Assembly: GCA_026419405.1 (NCBI GenBank)
Contig: JANZZL010000070.1
Location: 1-64,000 of the forward strand
Source: Paracoccaceae bacterium
GTDB taxonomy: Bacteria; Pseudomonadota; Alphaproteobacteria; Rhodobacterales; Rhodobacteraceae
Reading direction: 5' to 3'
Length of the DNA: 64,000 bases
This document shows, in pieces, positions 57,401-64,000 of this stretch (its first letter is position 1; every line of letters starts with the position of its first letter). The notes below the pieces were generated by a model. That model ran no database searches. It was not told the DNA's origin and saw only the letters and a program-made list of their open reading frames with translations. The position numbers and the translations under genes were made by a program.

Positions 57401-59056
57401 GACCCCGCGGCCTTCAAGGTGACGCTGATGCTGCACACCTTCGTCGCCGGGGATCGCGAGACGGCCCGCGAGACCGCGCGCGGGCCGATGAAGGACTACC
57501 TGCGCAGCGCGGCGGCGCTGATCAAGCAGTATGCCTGGGCCTTCCCGGCCTTCAAGAAGCCCCAGGGCGTGGCGAACCCGATGGAGATCGACCTCGGCAG
57601 TCTCGCCCCCGACGAGCTCGAGGCGATCCTCGACTTCGCCTTCCAGCGCTACTTCGAGGACTCGGGCCTGTTCGGCACGGTGGAGGACTGTCTGGCGCGC
57701 GTCGAGCAGTTGAAGGCGATCGACGTGGACGAGATCGCCTGCCTCATCGACTACGGGATTCCGGTGGCGCAGGTGCTCGCGGGCCTCAGGCCGCTGGCCG
57801 AGGTGCTGCGCCGCGCGAACGGCGGCGCGGCGCGGGGGGATGAGTCTCTCGCCGGCCTGATCCTCAGGCACGGCGTCACGCATCTGCAATGCACGCCCTC
57901 GATGGCCCGGATGCTGGCCGAGGACGCGGGCGCGCGGGCCGCGCTCGGGCGGCTCAGGCGGATGCTGGTCGGCGGCGAGGCCCTGCCGGGGCGGCTCGCG
58001 GCCGACCTCGCGGCGCTGACCGGCGGGCCGATCCTGAACATGTACGGCCCGACCGAGACGACGATCTGGTCGTCGGTCGAGCCGACGATGGGCGAGGCGG
58101 GGGTCGTCAACATCGGACGGCCGATCGCCAACACCGCCCTCTACGTGCTCGACGAGGCGGGCCGGCCGGTGCCCGATGGCGTGCCGGGCGAACTCTGGAT
58201 CGGCGGCGAGGGCGTGGCGCAGGGCTACTTGCGGCGCGACGACCTGACCGCCGAGCGCTTCCGCCCCGATCCCTTCGCGGGCCGGGGCCGGATGTACCGC
58301 ACCGGTGACATGGTGCGGCGGCGGCCGGACGGGCGGCTCGACTTCCTCGGTCGCGCCGATCACCAGGTGAAGATCCGCGGCCACCGGATCGAGCTCGGCG
58401 AGATCGAGGCCGCGCTCGAGGCGGCCCCCGGCGTCCGCCAGGCGGTGGTGATCCCCCGCGAGGACACGCCGGGCGACGTGCGGCTTGTCGGCTATGTCAC
58501 CCACGACGGGCCCCTCGACGAGGCCGCGCTCAGGGCGCATCTCGCCGCGCGCCTGCCCGAGGTGATGGTGCCCTCGCATGTCGTTGCGCTCGAGAGCTTC
58601 CCGCTCACGCCCAACCGGAAGGTGGATCGCAAGGCCCTGCCGGCGCCCGGCGCCCGCGGGCCGGCTGCGGCGCCCGAGCCGGTGGCCGCCCCAATGGAGG
58701 ACAGCGTCGAGGCGGCGATCGCCGCGGTCTGGAAGCGCGTGCTTGGGGTCGAGCGCGTGGGCCGGTCGGACAACTTCTTCAGCCTCGGGGGCCATTCGCT
58801 GCTGGCCGTGCAGGCGCACCGGGAGCTGAAGGCCGCGCTCCGGTCCGACCGCATCGCGATCACCGACATCTTCCGCTTCCCGGTTCTCTCGGCCCTGGCC
58901 GACCACCTCGGCCGCGTCGCCTCGCCCGTGCCGCCGGCGCCGTCGCCCGGCCCCGTGCCCGCGCCGGAGGAGGCTGCGCCGACGGTGCTCACGCGCAGCG
59001 ACGCGATGGCCCGCCGGCGCGCGATGCGCGAGGCGCGCGAGCGGGCGCAGGGATAG
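54473..59056 (+). CDS. Formyltransferase / adenylation domain interrupted by luciferase-like monooxygenase / PCP (MupA/Atu3671-type)
   Basis: A 1527-residue NRPS-like protein. Residues 1-290 are a formyltransferase (N92, H94, H123, D130, with DGPLPGYAG), like the methionyl-tRNA formyltransferase fold. Residues about 310-520 resemble the C-terminal part of a condensation domain but lack HHxxxDG. The adenylation domain is split: 525-755 (A3 YVIYTSGSTGRPKG, A4 D719) and 1120-1405 (A5 MYGPTETT, A7 YRTGD, A8, A10 K1383). Between them lies an FMN-dependent luciferase-like monooxygenase (about 757-1115, MEFSLFYWGNDDG). A PCP ends it (S1442 in LGGHSL). Specificity residues by eye give DILQLGMIWK, glycine-like. 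It probably loads, formylates and oxidises a starter for the PKS 13 bases upstream. Confidence 0.92.
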   Translation: MTRLSALLIGNESLTAECGNLWLERGHGLAGVVTREPRVADWAAGRGLPVLAPGAGLEARVQGIAVDWVLSIANLSLVPPGVLARARQGGVNFHDGPLPGYAGLNAPVWALLAGESRHGITWHLMTGALDEGDILAARDVAIGPDETAFTLNARCFAAALESFPEVIAALEAGGHPRRPQEAGPRRLFRRADRPAAAARLDFARPATEVARMVRALDHGGYRNPLAVPKIEVRGRVLAVGAAAVVSGTGRPGAVLEVTEAGLVVACGEGAVRLARLSDLDGTPVCPRSLDAAALASPGPEEARQLTAALAPVAEAEQHLRGLLRAPDPVAFGAPPAGAADWRRVPLDPAAIADPARAALALLRACGRLAGDLAFAAGPSPAPGYVLPWVPLRLDAAGPAAAALEGAARAIAAARAAGGIAADLALREPGMPALAPPPVALSAAAGPLEGSAVTLALAPAPVLWHDAARVAPEVAAALAERTGRIAAALAAAAPEADLAALSPLSPDEEARLAGALAATARDYDRDLTIPAAVLAEAARSPARCAVTGGGATLTYAELAARAARIAHVLRGMGVGRGTLVGLACRRGADMVAGALGIQMAGGAYVPMDPAYPADRLALYAEDSGCPVIVTEAAVAEALPPGPARLVLDADPRLAAAPATPPEDGPRAEDLAYVIYTSGSTGRPKGVMVSHRNVMNFFAGMDDAIGTDPGTWLAVTSMSFDISVLELFWTLTRGFTVVIADEAARLSPSAGPGVAVSGRGMEFSLFYWGNDDGPGPRKYELLLEGAKFADANGFCAVWTPERHFHAFGGPYPNPAVTGAAVAAVTRNIAVRAGSCVAPLHHPARIAEEWAVIDNLTNGRAGLAIASGWQPDDFVLRPENTPPANRQAMLDAITTLRRLWRGEAVEFPRKDGTLHAVVTQPRPVSKELPVWITTAGNPETWREAGRLGANVLTHLLGQSIAEVGEKVTIYRAALAEAGHDPAAFKVTLMLHTFVAGDRETARETARGPMKDYLRSAAALIKQYAWAFPAFKKPQGVANPMEIDLGSLAPDELEAILDFAFQRYFEDSGLFGTVEDCLARVEQLKAIDVDEIACLIDYGIPVAQVLAGLRPLAEVLRRANGGAARGDESLAGLILRHGVTHLQCTPSMARMLAEDAGARAALGRLRRMLVGGEALPGRLAADLAALTGGPILNMYGPTETTIWSSVEPTMGEAGVVNIGRPIANTALYVLDEAGRPVPDGVPGELWIGGEGVAQGYLRRDDLTAERFRPDPFAGRGRMYRTGDMVRRRPDGRLDFLGRADHQVKIRGHRIELGEIEAALEAAPGVRQAVVIPREDTPGDVRLVGYVTHDGPLDEAALRAHLAARLPEVMVPSHVVALESFPLTPNRKVDRKALPAPGARGPAAAPEPVAAPMEDSVEAAIAAVWKRVLGVERVGRSDNFFSLGGHSLLAVQAHRELKAALRSDRIAITDIFRFPVLSALADHLGRVASPVPPAPSPGPVPAPEEAAPTVLTRSDAMARRRAMREARERAQG

Positions 59057-59067
59057 GGCGGGGGCGG

Positions 59068-59721
59068 ATGGCGGCGGCGGACCGGATCGTGCCCCTCGAG
59101 GCCACGCTCGCCGCGCTGTTTCCGCCCGGCACTGCGGTGGCCGCCGAGCCGATCCGCGCACCGGACCGGGGGTTGCCCGCTGCGGAGGCCGCGGCCGTCG
59201 CCGGCGCATCGCCCGCCCGCCGGGCCGAATTCGTCGCCGGGCGCGCGGCGGCGCGCCGGGCGCTCGCCGCGCTCGGCCTGCCGCCCGTGGCGATCCCGGC
59301 CGGGACCGACCGCGCCCCGCTCTGGCCCGCCGGCGTGGGCGGCTCGATCGCCCATGGCGCCGGCGTCGCGGTCGCGGCGGCGCGGCTCGGCCCGCCGCTC
59401 GGCCTCGATGTCGAGGAGAACGCCCCGCTCGAGGCCGATCTCTGGCCCGAGATCTGCGGCCCGGACGAGCTTGCGGCCCTTCCGCCCGGCGACACGGGCC
59501 TGCGGGTGCGCCGGGTCTTCGCCGCCAAGGAGGCGGTCTACAAGGCGCAGTATCCGCTGACCGGCCGCCTCTTCGGGTTCGAGCTTCTCGAGGTCACGCT
59601 CCGGCCCGGCGGCTTTGCCGCGCGCCTGCGCGAGGGCGTCGGGCCCTTCGCCCGCGGCCACGTCTTTCCCGGCCGCCTCGCGGAGGCCGGCCGTCTGCTG
59701 CTGGCCGGGGTGGCGCTGTGA
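59068..59721 (+). CDS. 4'-phosphopantetheinyl transferase (Sfp/EntD superfamily)
   Basis: Activates the ACP and PCP of the two preceding megasynthases by transferring phosphopantetheine from CoA. The 217-residue protein has the EntD-type motifs RRAEFVAGRAAARRALAALG, WPAGVGGSIAHG, the Mg-binding GLDVE and FAAKEAVYKAQYP. Starts 11 bases after the NRPS-like gene and overlaps the next by GTGA, consistent with a dedicated enzyme for this pathway. Confidence 0.94.
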   Translation: MAAADRIVPLEATLAALFPPGTAVAAEPIRAPDRGLPAAEAAAVAGASPARRAEFVAGRAAARRALAALGLPPVAIPAGTDRAPLWPAGVGGSIAHGAGVAVAAARLGPPLGLDVEENAPLEADLWPEICGPDELAALPPGDTGLRVRRVFAAKEAVYKAQYPLTGRLFGFELLEVTLRPGGFAARLREGVGPFARGHVFPGRLAEAGRLLLAGVAL

Positions 59722-60674
59722 GGCGGACGGGCCTGATCGCGGTCACGGCTGCCGCGGTGGCGGCTGCGGCGGCGGCTGCCGCGTTCTGGTGGCGCAGCGC
59801 CCCCGCCGGCCCCGACGACGCGGCCATGGCGGCCCGCTACGCCGCGCCGCTTCCGGCGCCGGAGCGACCGCTCAGGGTGTTCCACATCGGCCACAGCCTG
59901 GTGAACCGCGACATGCCCGCCATGCTCGCCCAGCTCGCCGGCGAGGGGCACCGCTACGAGAGCCAGCTCGGCTGGGGCGCGACGCTGAAGTCGCACTGGG
60001 GCGACGAGCCGGTGAATGGCTTCGAGGTGGAGAACGCCCACCCCCGATACCGCGACGCCCGCGAGGCGGTCGCGAGCGGCGACTACGACGCGATCGTGCT
60101 GACCGAGATGGTCGAGATCCGCGACGCGCTGCGCTACTTCGACAGCCCGCGCTACCTTGCGCAGTTCGCCGCCGAGGCCTGGAAGGCGCGCCCCGACACG
60201 CGCGTCTACCTCTACGAGACCTGGCATCCGCTCGACGACCCCGAAGGCTGGCTGGAGCGGCTCGATGCCGACCTGCCGCGCTACTGGGAGGGGGCGCTGC
60301 TGCGCCCGGCGCTCGGCCGGCTGCCCGGGGATGCGCGCATCCACCTGATCCCGGCAGGCCAGGCGCTCGCCGCGCTGGTGCGCGAGATCGAGGCGCGGGG
60401 CGGGGTGGGCAACGTCCGCGACCGGACCGACCTCTTCGCCCGCACCGAGACGGGCGCACAGGACCAGATCCACCTCAACGACCTCGGCAACTATTTCGTC
60501 GCGCTCGTCCACTACGCGGTGCTCTACCACCGCAGCCCCGAGGGAAAGCCCTTCGCGCTGCTCAGGGCCGACGGCACGCCGGCCGAGGCGCCCGCCCCCG
60601 AGACGGCGCGGCTGATGCAGCAGGTCGCCTGGGCCGCCGCGCGCGGCAACCGGCTGACCGGCGTCGCCCCCTGA
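59718..60674 (+). CDS. SGNH-hydrolase-like secreted or membrane-anchored protein
   Basis: A 318-residue protein with an N-terminal hydrophobic segment (about 5-25, LIAVTAAAVAAAAAAAAFWW) and a likely periplasmic domain. FHIGHSLVNRDMP resembles SGNH/GDSL block I (Ser after GH), YDAIVLTEMVEI sits at the block III position, and DQIHLNDLGNYFVAL supplies the Asp/His of block V. This suggests an esterase or acyl-hydrolase, but the match is by eye and block II/III residues are imperfect. Starts from GTG overlapping the phosphopantetheinyl transferase stop; last gene of the operon. Confidence 0.65.
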   Translation: MRRTGLIAVTAAAVAAAAAAAAFWWRSAPAGPDDAAMAARYAAPLPAPERPLRVFHIGHSLVNRDMPAMLAQLAGEGHRYESQLGWGATLKSHWGDEPVNGFEVENAHPRYRDAREAVASGDYDAIVLTEMVEIRDALRYFDSPRYLAQFAAEAWKARPDTRVYLYETWHPLDDPEGWLERLDADLPRYWEGALLRPALGRLPGDARIHLIPAGQALAALVREIEARGGVGNVRDRTDLFARTETGAQDQIHLNDLGNYFVALVHYAVLYHRSPEGKPFALLRADGTPAEAPAPETARLMQQVAWAAARGNRLTGVAP

Positions 60675-60733
60675 GGCCGCCCCCCGAGGTCGCCCCCCGA
60701 GGCCGCCCCCTGCGCCTGCGGCTCCGGCCTCAG
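60671..60733. terminator. Inverted and direct repeats between convergent operons
   Basis: CTGAGGCC (60671-60678) and GGCCTCAG (60726-60733) are perfect inverted arms that span the end of both convergent genes. Between them GAGGCCGCCCCCC is repeated three times with small changes (60672-60711). It could end transcripts from both sides, but the loop is long and there is no T-run. Confidence 0.4.
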
Positions 60734-62286
60734 GGCACCCCGCGCCGCTTCAGCACGGCAAGGTTGGCGGCCGGGTCGTGCACCACGACCTCGAAGGCCT
60801 CGCCGAAGTTGTCGCGCTCGACCCAGGCCGCGATCCCCTCCCAGTCCGCGACATACCGGATCGGGCTCTCGCGCACGTAGTCGAGCACATGCCCCTTGGC
60901 GCGCAGCGCCGCCAGCGCCTCGGGGTTCACCTTGCCGTCGAGGTTGATCGTGCGGTCGTGCCAGTAGCCGAGCGTGCCGGTCTGCACCGCGCCGACCCAG
61001 GTGTCCTCGGGCACGTTCCTGAGGACCCAGTCCACGACCTGGAAATGGCCCTGCCCCTCGGCCCCCGGCAGGAAGGGGCGGATCCAGAGGGCGACCGAGA
61101 GCGCAAGGCCCGCCAGCCCGGCAGCCGCGAGGCCGCCGCGCCAGCGGTTGCCGAGACGCGCGCGCAGGATGTCGATGGCCACCCAGAGGGCGGCCACGAT
61201 CAGCAGCGGCGCGAGCACCGCCAGATAGCGGCTGAGGAAGTGCGGCGCGCCGAACTCGAGCCCGTAGTAGGCCGACAGGGCGATCCCGTGCACGAGATAG
61301 GCGGCGACGACCGGGCGCATCAGCCCGCCCCGCCGCCAGATCCCGACGAGGAACCACACCAGCACCACAAGGACGACCGCGCCCAGCGCCAGCGAGAGCA
61401 CGGCGGAAGACTCGGCGGCGGTCGGCACCGGAAGCATCGGGAACATGTGCTCGAAGAGCTTCACCGGCAGCAGCGGCAGGTTCTGCCCGAAGGAGGCGCC
61501 GAGCGCCTGCGACCAGCCGCTGATCGGCACGATCGAGCCGAAGTTCAGCTTGTTGTAGATCAGCCAGGGCGCCGAGATCACCGTGCAGAGGAGGCCCGGA
61601 GGGACGAGCCGCGCCAGCATCTCGCCGAGGCCCGTGCGCAGCCGCACGAGGCAGTCGAGCGCCCAGAGGGCGAAGATCGCCGCCGCCAGGAAGCCGCCGT
61701 CGATCCGGCCGAGGAAGGTCAGCCCGCAGAGGAGGCCAAGCAGCAGCCCGGCGCGGCGGGTGACCTCGTTGCCCTGTTCGAGCACGCGGGCGAACTGGAC
61801 GAGCGCGAGCACCGCGAGGAAGGTGTATAGCCCCGTCTCGAGCGCGTTCATCGTGTGCCGCAGGAGGAGGGGCCCCGCGAACCAGAGCGCCGCGGCAAGC
61901 CAGGGCCAGGCGGGCTCGTCGTCCTGCGCCGCAAGCACCCGCGCCGCGAAGGCGCGCACCGCGAACAGCCCGCCCAGCGCGGCCGCCGCGGCGATCAGGT
62001 GAATGCCGATCAGGCTGGCCACCTTGTCGCCGCCGGTGATGAGGTAGGGAATGGTGAACAGGAACGTGGCCAGCGGCTGCACCCCGTTCGTGGGGATCGT
62101 GCCCTCCGACACCGACATGCCGAGCCCGATCGCCATGTTCCGCGCCACCGTCAGCATCAGGTAGCCGTCCTCGGTCACGAAGAACTGCGACAGCTGCGGC
62201 TGGCCGGTCACGATCGGGAACAGCCGGTAGAGCAGCGCCGCCGCGATCACGGCAAGAAGCACGCGGGGCAGGATGCGGTCGGCCAT
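60730..62286 (-). CDS. GT-C-type polytopic membrane glycosyltransferase-like protein
   Basis: A 518-residue integral membrane protein with about ten hydrophobic helices. It starts MADRILPRVLLAVIAAALLY and has an early acidic loop FFVTEDGYLMLTVARNMAIG, where polyprenyl-phosphate sugar transferases have their catalytic Asp/Glu, and a second loop LRHTMNALETGLYTFLAV. The last 110 residues look like a periplasmic domain (WVGAVQTGTLGYWHDRTINL). It lies 23 bases downstream of the DprE2-like gene on the same strand. With the DprE1-like protein, it could transfer an arabinose-like sugar from a lipid carrier. Start after AGGAGAGCTCG. Confidence 0.75.
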   Translation of the reverse strand: MADRILPRVLLAVIAAALLYRLFPIVTGQPQLSQFFVTEDGYLMLTVARNMAIGLGMSVSEGTIPTNGVQPLATFLFTIPYLITGGDKVASLIGIHLIAAAAALGGLFAVRAFAARVLAAQDDEPAWPWLAAALWFAGPLLLRHTMNALETGLYTFLAVLALVQFARVLEQGNEVTRRAGLLLGLLCGLTFLGRIDGGFLAAAIFALWALDCLVRLRTGLGEMLARLVPPGLLCTVISAPWLIYNKLNFGSIVPISGWSQALGASFGQNLPLLPVKLFEHMFPMLPVPTAAESSAVLSLALGAVVLVVLVWFLVGIWRRGGLMRPVVAAYLVHGIALSAYYGLEFGAPHFLSRYLAVLAPLLIVAALWVAIDILRARLGNRWRGGLAAAGLAGLALSVALWIRPFLPGAEGQGHFQVVDWVLRNVPEDTWVGAVQTGTLGYWHDRTINLDGKVNPEALAALRAKGHVLDYVRESPIRYVADWEGIAAWVERDNFGEAFEVVVHDPAANLAVLKRRGVP

Positions 62287-62309
62287 CGAGCTCTCCTGGA
62301 ATGCCGGCG

Positions 62310-63077
62310 TCAGAACCGGGTGCGCATGAAGATCCGTTCGGGAAGATGGGCAATCACGCCCATCACGATCCGCCAGAGCGGATCGACATGGACGGGCCGG
62401 CCGCGGTCCAGCGCCGCCACGATCCGGGCGGCCAGCGCCTCGGGCGTGGTGGTCAGCGCCGCCGGCAGGTCCATCCCTTCGGTCATCGCCGTGGCGACGA
62501 AGCCGGGTTTCACCGTCATCACCAGGACCGGGCCGCGGGCATGCTTCTGCCGCAGCCCCGAGAGCCAGGCGGTGAATCCCGCCTTGGCCGCGCCGTAGAC
62601 ATAGTTCTTCGCACGCCCGCGGTCGCCGGCGACCGAGCTGATCCCGATCACCGCGCCGGGGCCGCCCGCCGCGGCGATCCGGCGCGCGGCCGCCTCCAGC
62701 GTCAGCGCCGGACCGGTGAAGTTGGTGGCGATCACCTCGGCCGCGCGCGCCGGGTCGGCGGCGTTCGCCTCCTGGTCGCCCATCAGCCCCACGGCCGAGA
62801 TCACGATGCGCGGCAGTGCCGGCAGGCCGTCGAGGAAGGCCTCGATCCGGGCAAGGTCGGTCGCATCGTAGGCGTGGGTCGTCACGGCAACGCCGTGCCG
62901 GGTGGCATAGTCGGCGGCATCGCGGTCGAGCGCGGCGGGGTTGCGCGCGGCAAGCTGGAGCGGGTGGCCCCGGGCGGCCAGCAGCTGGGCGATCGCGCGC
63001 GCGATGTCGGATCCCGCGCCCAGGACCAGCACCGGCGCCCCGGCATTTCCGCCGGCGGGGTCGGAAACCCGGCTCAC
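62310..63077 (-). CDS. SDR-family reductase, DprE2-like (polyprenyl-P-2-keto-pentose reductase)
   Basis: A 255-residue Rossmann reductase. VLVLGAGSDIARAIAQLLAA is the nucleotide loop, ISSVAGDRGRAKNYVYGAAK carries Ser, Tyr and the Lys of YxxxK, and VKPGFVATAMTEGM is the DprE2-like block. The C-terminus ERIFMRTRF is basic, possibly membrane-contacting. GTG start at 63077 overlaps the stop of the DprE1-like gene (GTGA), so the two are translationally coupled, as expected for the two-step epimerisation of a polyprenyl-phosphoryl pentose. Confidence 0.85.
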   Translation of the reverse strand: MSRVSDPAGGNAGAPVLVLGAGSDIARAIAQLLAARGHPLQLAARNPAALDRDAADYATRHGVAVTTHAYDATDLARIEAFLDGLPALPRIVISAVGLMGDQEANAADPARAAEVIATNFTGPALTLEAAARRIAAAGGPGAVIGISSVAGDRGRAKNYVYGAAKAGFTAWLSGLRQKHARGPVLVMTVKPGFVATAMTEGMDLPAALTTTPEALAARIVAALDRGRPVHVDPLWRIVMGVIAHLPERIFMRTRF

Positions 63078-64000
63078 AGCCCAAGCCTCTGCGCCAGCGC
63101 CGAGGTCATCCGGCCGGGGCCCTCCTGGGCCGCGCGCAGGGCGCGGAAGCGGTCGAGCGCCGGGCCGTAGCCGGCCTTCAGGGTCTCGGGGGTCATGCGG
63201 CTGTCCTTCGCAAGGTAGAGGCGCCCGCCGGCCTCGCGCGTGATCGCGTCGAGCCGGTCCATCAGCCGCAGCGCGGCGGCCGACACGGGGAAGTCGAGCG
63301 CAAGCGTGTAGCCCTCGATCGGGAACGAGAGCGGGCGGTCGGGCGCGCCGGGGCCGAACCGCTTGAGCACCGCCAGGAACGACCCCAGCCCCGAGGCCGC
63401 GATCGCCCCGAGCAGCGCGGAAAGCCCCTCGCGGGCGGTCGCGAGCGGCAGCGCGCACTGATACTGCGCGAAGCCGCGGCGGCCGTAGATGCGGTTCCAG
63501 TCGAGAAGCGAGTCGAGCGGATGGAAGTAGCGCGCCCAGTCCACCAGCTCCGGCCCGCTCCGGCGGCTGCCCGCCCGGAAGTAGGCGGCGTTGAAGAGCC
63601 CGACGGTGAGGCGGTTGAGCGCCACGGCCGGGGCATCGAGCGGCACCCGGCGGGGCCTGCGGTGCGGGATCTCGAAGGGGCGCGCGCGTCGGGCGGGGGG
63701 CAGGTCGTCGCGCGTGGCATGCTCGCCGAGGTAGACGAGGCTGCGGCCGCGCCGCGCCCCGCCGGCGAGGCAGTCGATCCAGGCCACGGAATAGGTCGCA
63801 TCGAGATTCGCCTCGAAGGCGGCGATCGCGGCGTCGAGGTCGGGGGCGACGATGGTGCGCTGCATGATCCAGCCGGTCTCGACCCGCCGCAGCCGGATCG
63901 CCGCGGTCAGGATCGTGCCGGTCAGGCCCATCGCGCCCGGCGTGGCGCGGAACAGTTCGGGGTTCGACTGCGGCGAACAGCGGCGCAGCTCGCCATCGGG
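63074..64000 (-). CDS. FAD-dependent oxidase, DprE1-like (partial, 5' end outside window)
   Basis: C-terminal 308 residues of a VAO-family flavoprotein. NPELFRATPGAMGLTGTIL, VAWIDCLAGG, YFHPLDSLLDWNRIYGRRGF and GGRLYLAKDSRMTPETL parallel mycobacterial DprE1, which oxidises decaprenylphosphoryl-ribose at C2'. The catalytic-site Lys in AKDSR is conserved. The cysteine attacked by benzothiazinones in mycobacteria is Ala here (bases 63299-63301, in YTLALDFP). The FAD-binding N-terminal part lies beyond the window end. Confidence 0.88.
   Translation of the reverse strand, partial: PDGELRRCSPQSNPELFRATPGAMGLTGTILTAAIRLRRVETGWIMQRTIVAPDLDAAIAAFEANLDATYSVAWIDCLAGGARRGRSLVYLGEHATRDDLPPARRARPFEIPHRRPRRVPLDAPAVALNRLTVGLFNAAYFRAGSRRSGPELVDWARYFHPLDSLLDWNRIYGRRGFAQYQCALPLATAREGLSALLGAIAASGLGSFLAVLKRFGPGAPDRPLSFPIEGYTLALDFPVSAAALRLMDRLDAITREAGGRLYLAKDSRMTPETLKAGYGPALDRFRALRAAQEGPGRMTSALAQRLGL

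Overview
This is a very GC-rich, gene-dense stretch of a Rhodobacterales-type alphaproteobacterium (Rhodobacter/Paracoccus/Rhodovulum relatives). The evidence is a close FnrL protein next to hemN, uspA, ccoNOQP and ccoGHIS (rdxBHIS), with FnrL boxes in their intergenic regions; a membrane-anchored cytochrome cy; divergent hemE/hemC; and the small SRP RNA beside dnaX. No insertion sequence, tRNA, rRNA or CRISPR array was seen. The first 129 bases are an almost perfect inverted copy of bases 557-685 inside dnaX. This looks like a chimeric sequence end, so the 3' part of dnaX is probably not represented.

Layout. 0-10 kb holds housekeeping genes: dnaX (partial), a small tyrosine phosphatase, SRP RNA, an M24-fold protein that seems to lack metal ligands, a HAD phosphatase, a CpdB-like nucleotidase, NudC, a SRPBCC protein, prephenate dehydratase and cytochrome cy. 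10-17 kb is a yejABEF-type peptide ABC importer whose last gene is coupled to a GT4 glycosyltransferase. 17-28 kb is a low-oxygen respiration island: hemN, fnrL, a tandem universal stress protein, the cbb3 oxidase operon ccoNOQP and its assembly operon ccoGHIS, with four FnrL-type boxes. 28-34.5 kb has a D,D-carboxypeptidase with SPOR domain, a HAD hydrolase, ClpS, an RsmC-like methyltransferase, an SDR without the usual catalytic Lys, and two related small lipoproteins. 34.6-40 kb is tetrapyrrole metabolism: hemF, cobT-cobS-cobC, hemE and hemC. 40-47.6 kb is an export/envelope region: type I secretion ABC protein, an adaptor with a very long low-complexity N-terminus, a NodT-type outer-membrane factor, an outer-membrane barrel and a Wza-like export protein.

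48.1-60.7 kb is the most interesting part, a compact four-gene biosynthetic operon. It has a modular PKS (KS-AT-KR-DH-like-ACP-TE), a formyltransferase/adenylation/PCP protein whose adenylation domain is interrupted by a luciferase-like flavin monooxygenase domain (MupA/Atu3671 type), a Sfp/EntD-type phosphopantetheinyl transferase and an SGNH-like protein. The ten specificity residues of the adenylation domain read by eye as DILQLGMIWK, one change from a well-known glycine code. The sequence therefore suggests a formylated, oxidised glycyl starter passed to one PKS extension module and released by the TE. No condensation domain with an HHxxxDG motif is present. The product is unknown.

The window ends with a minus-strand DprE1-like oxidase (partial), a DprE2-like SDR and a GT-C membrane glycosyltransferase. 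That set resembles the mycobacterial polyprenyl-phosphate arabinose pathway and may make an arabinose-like envelope or glycoconjugate decoration.
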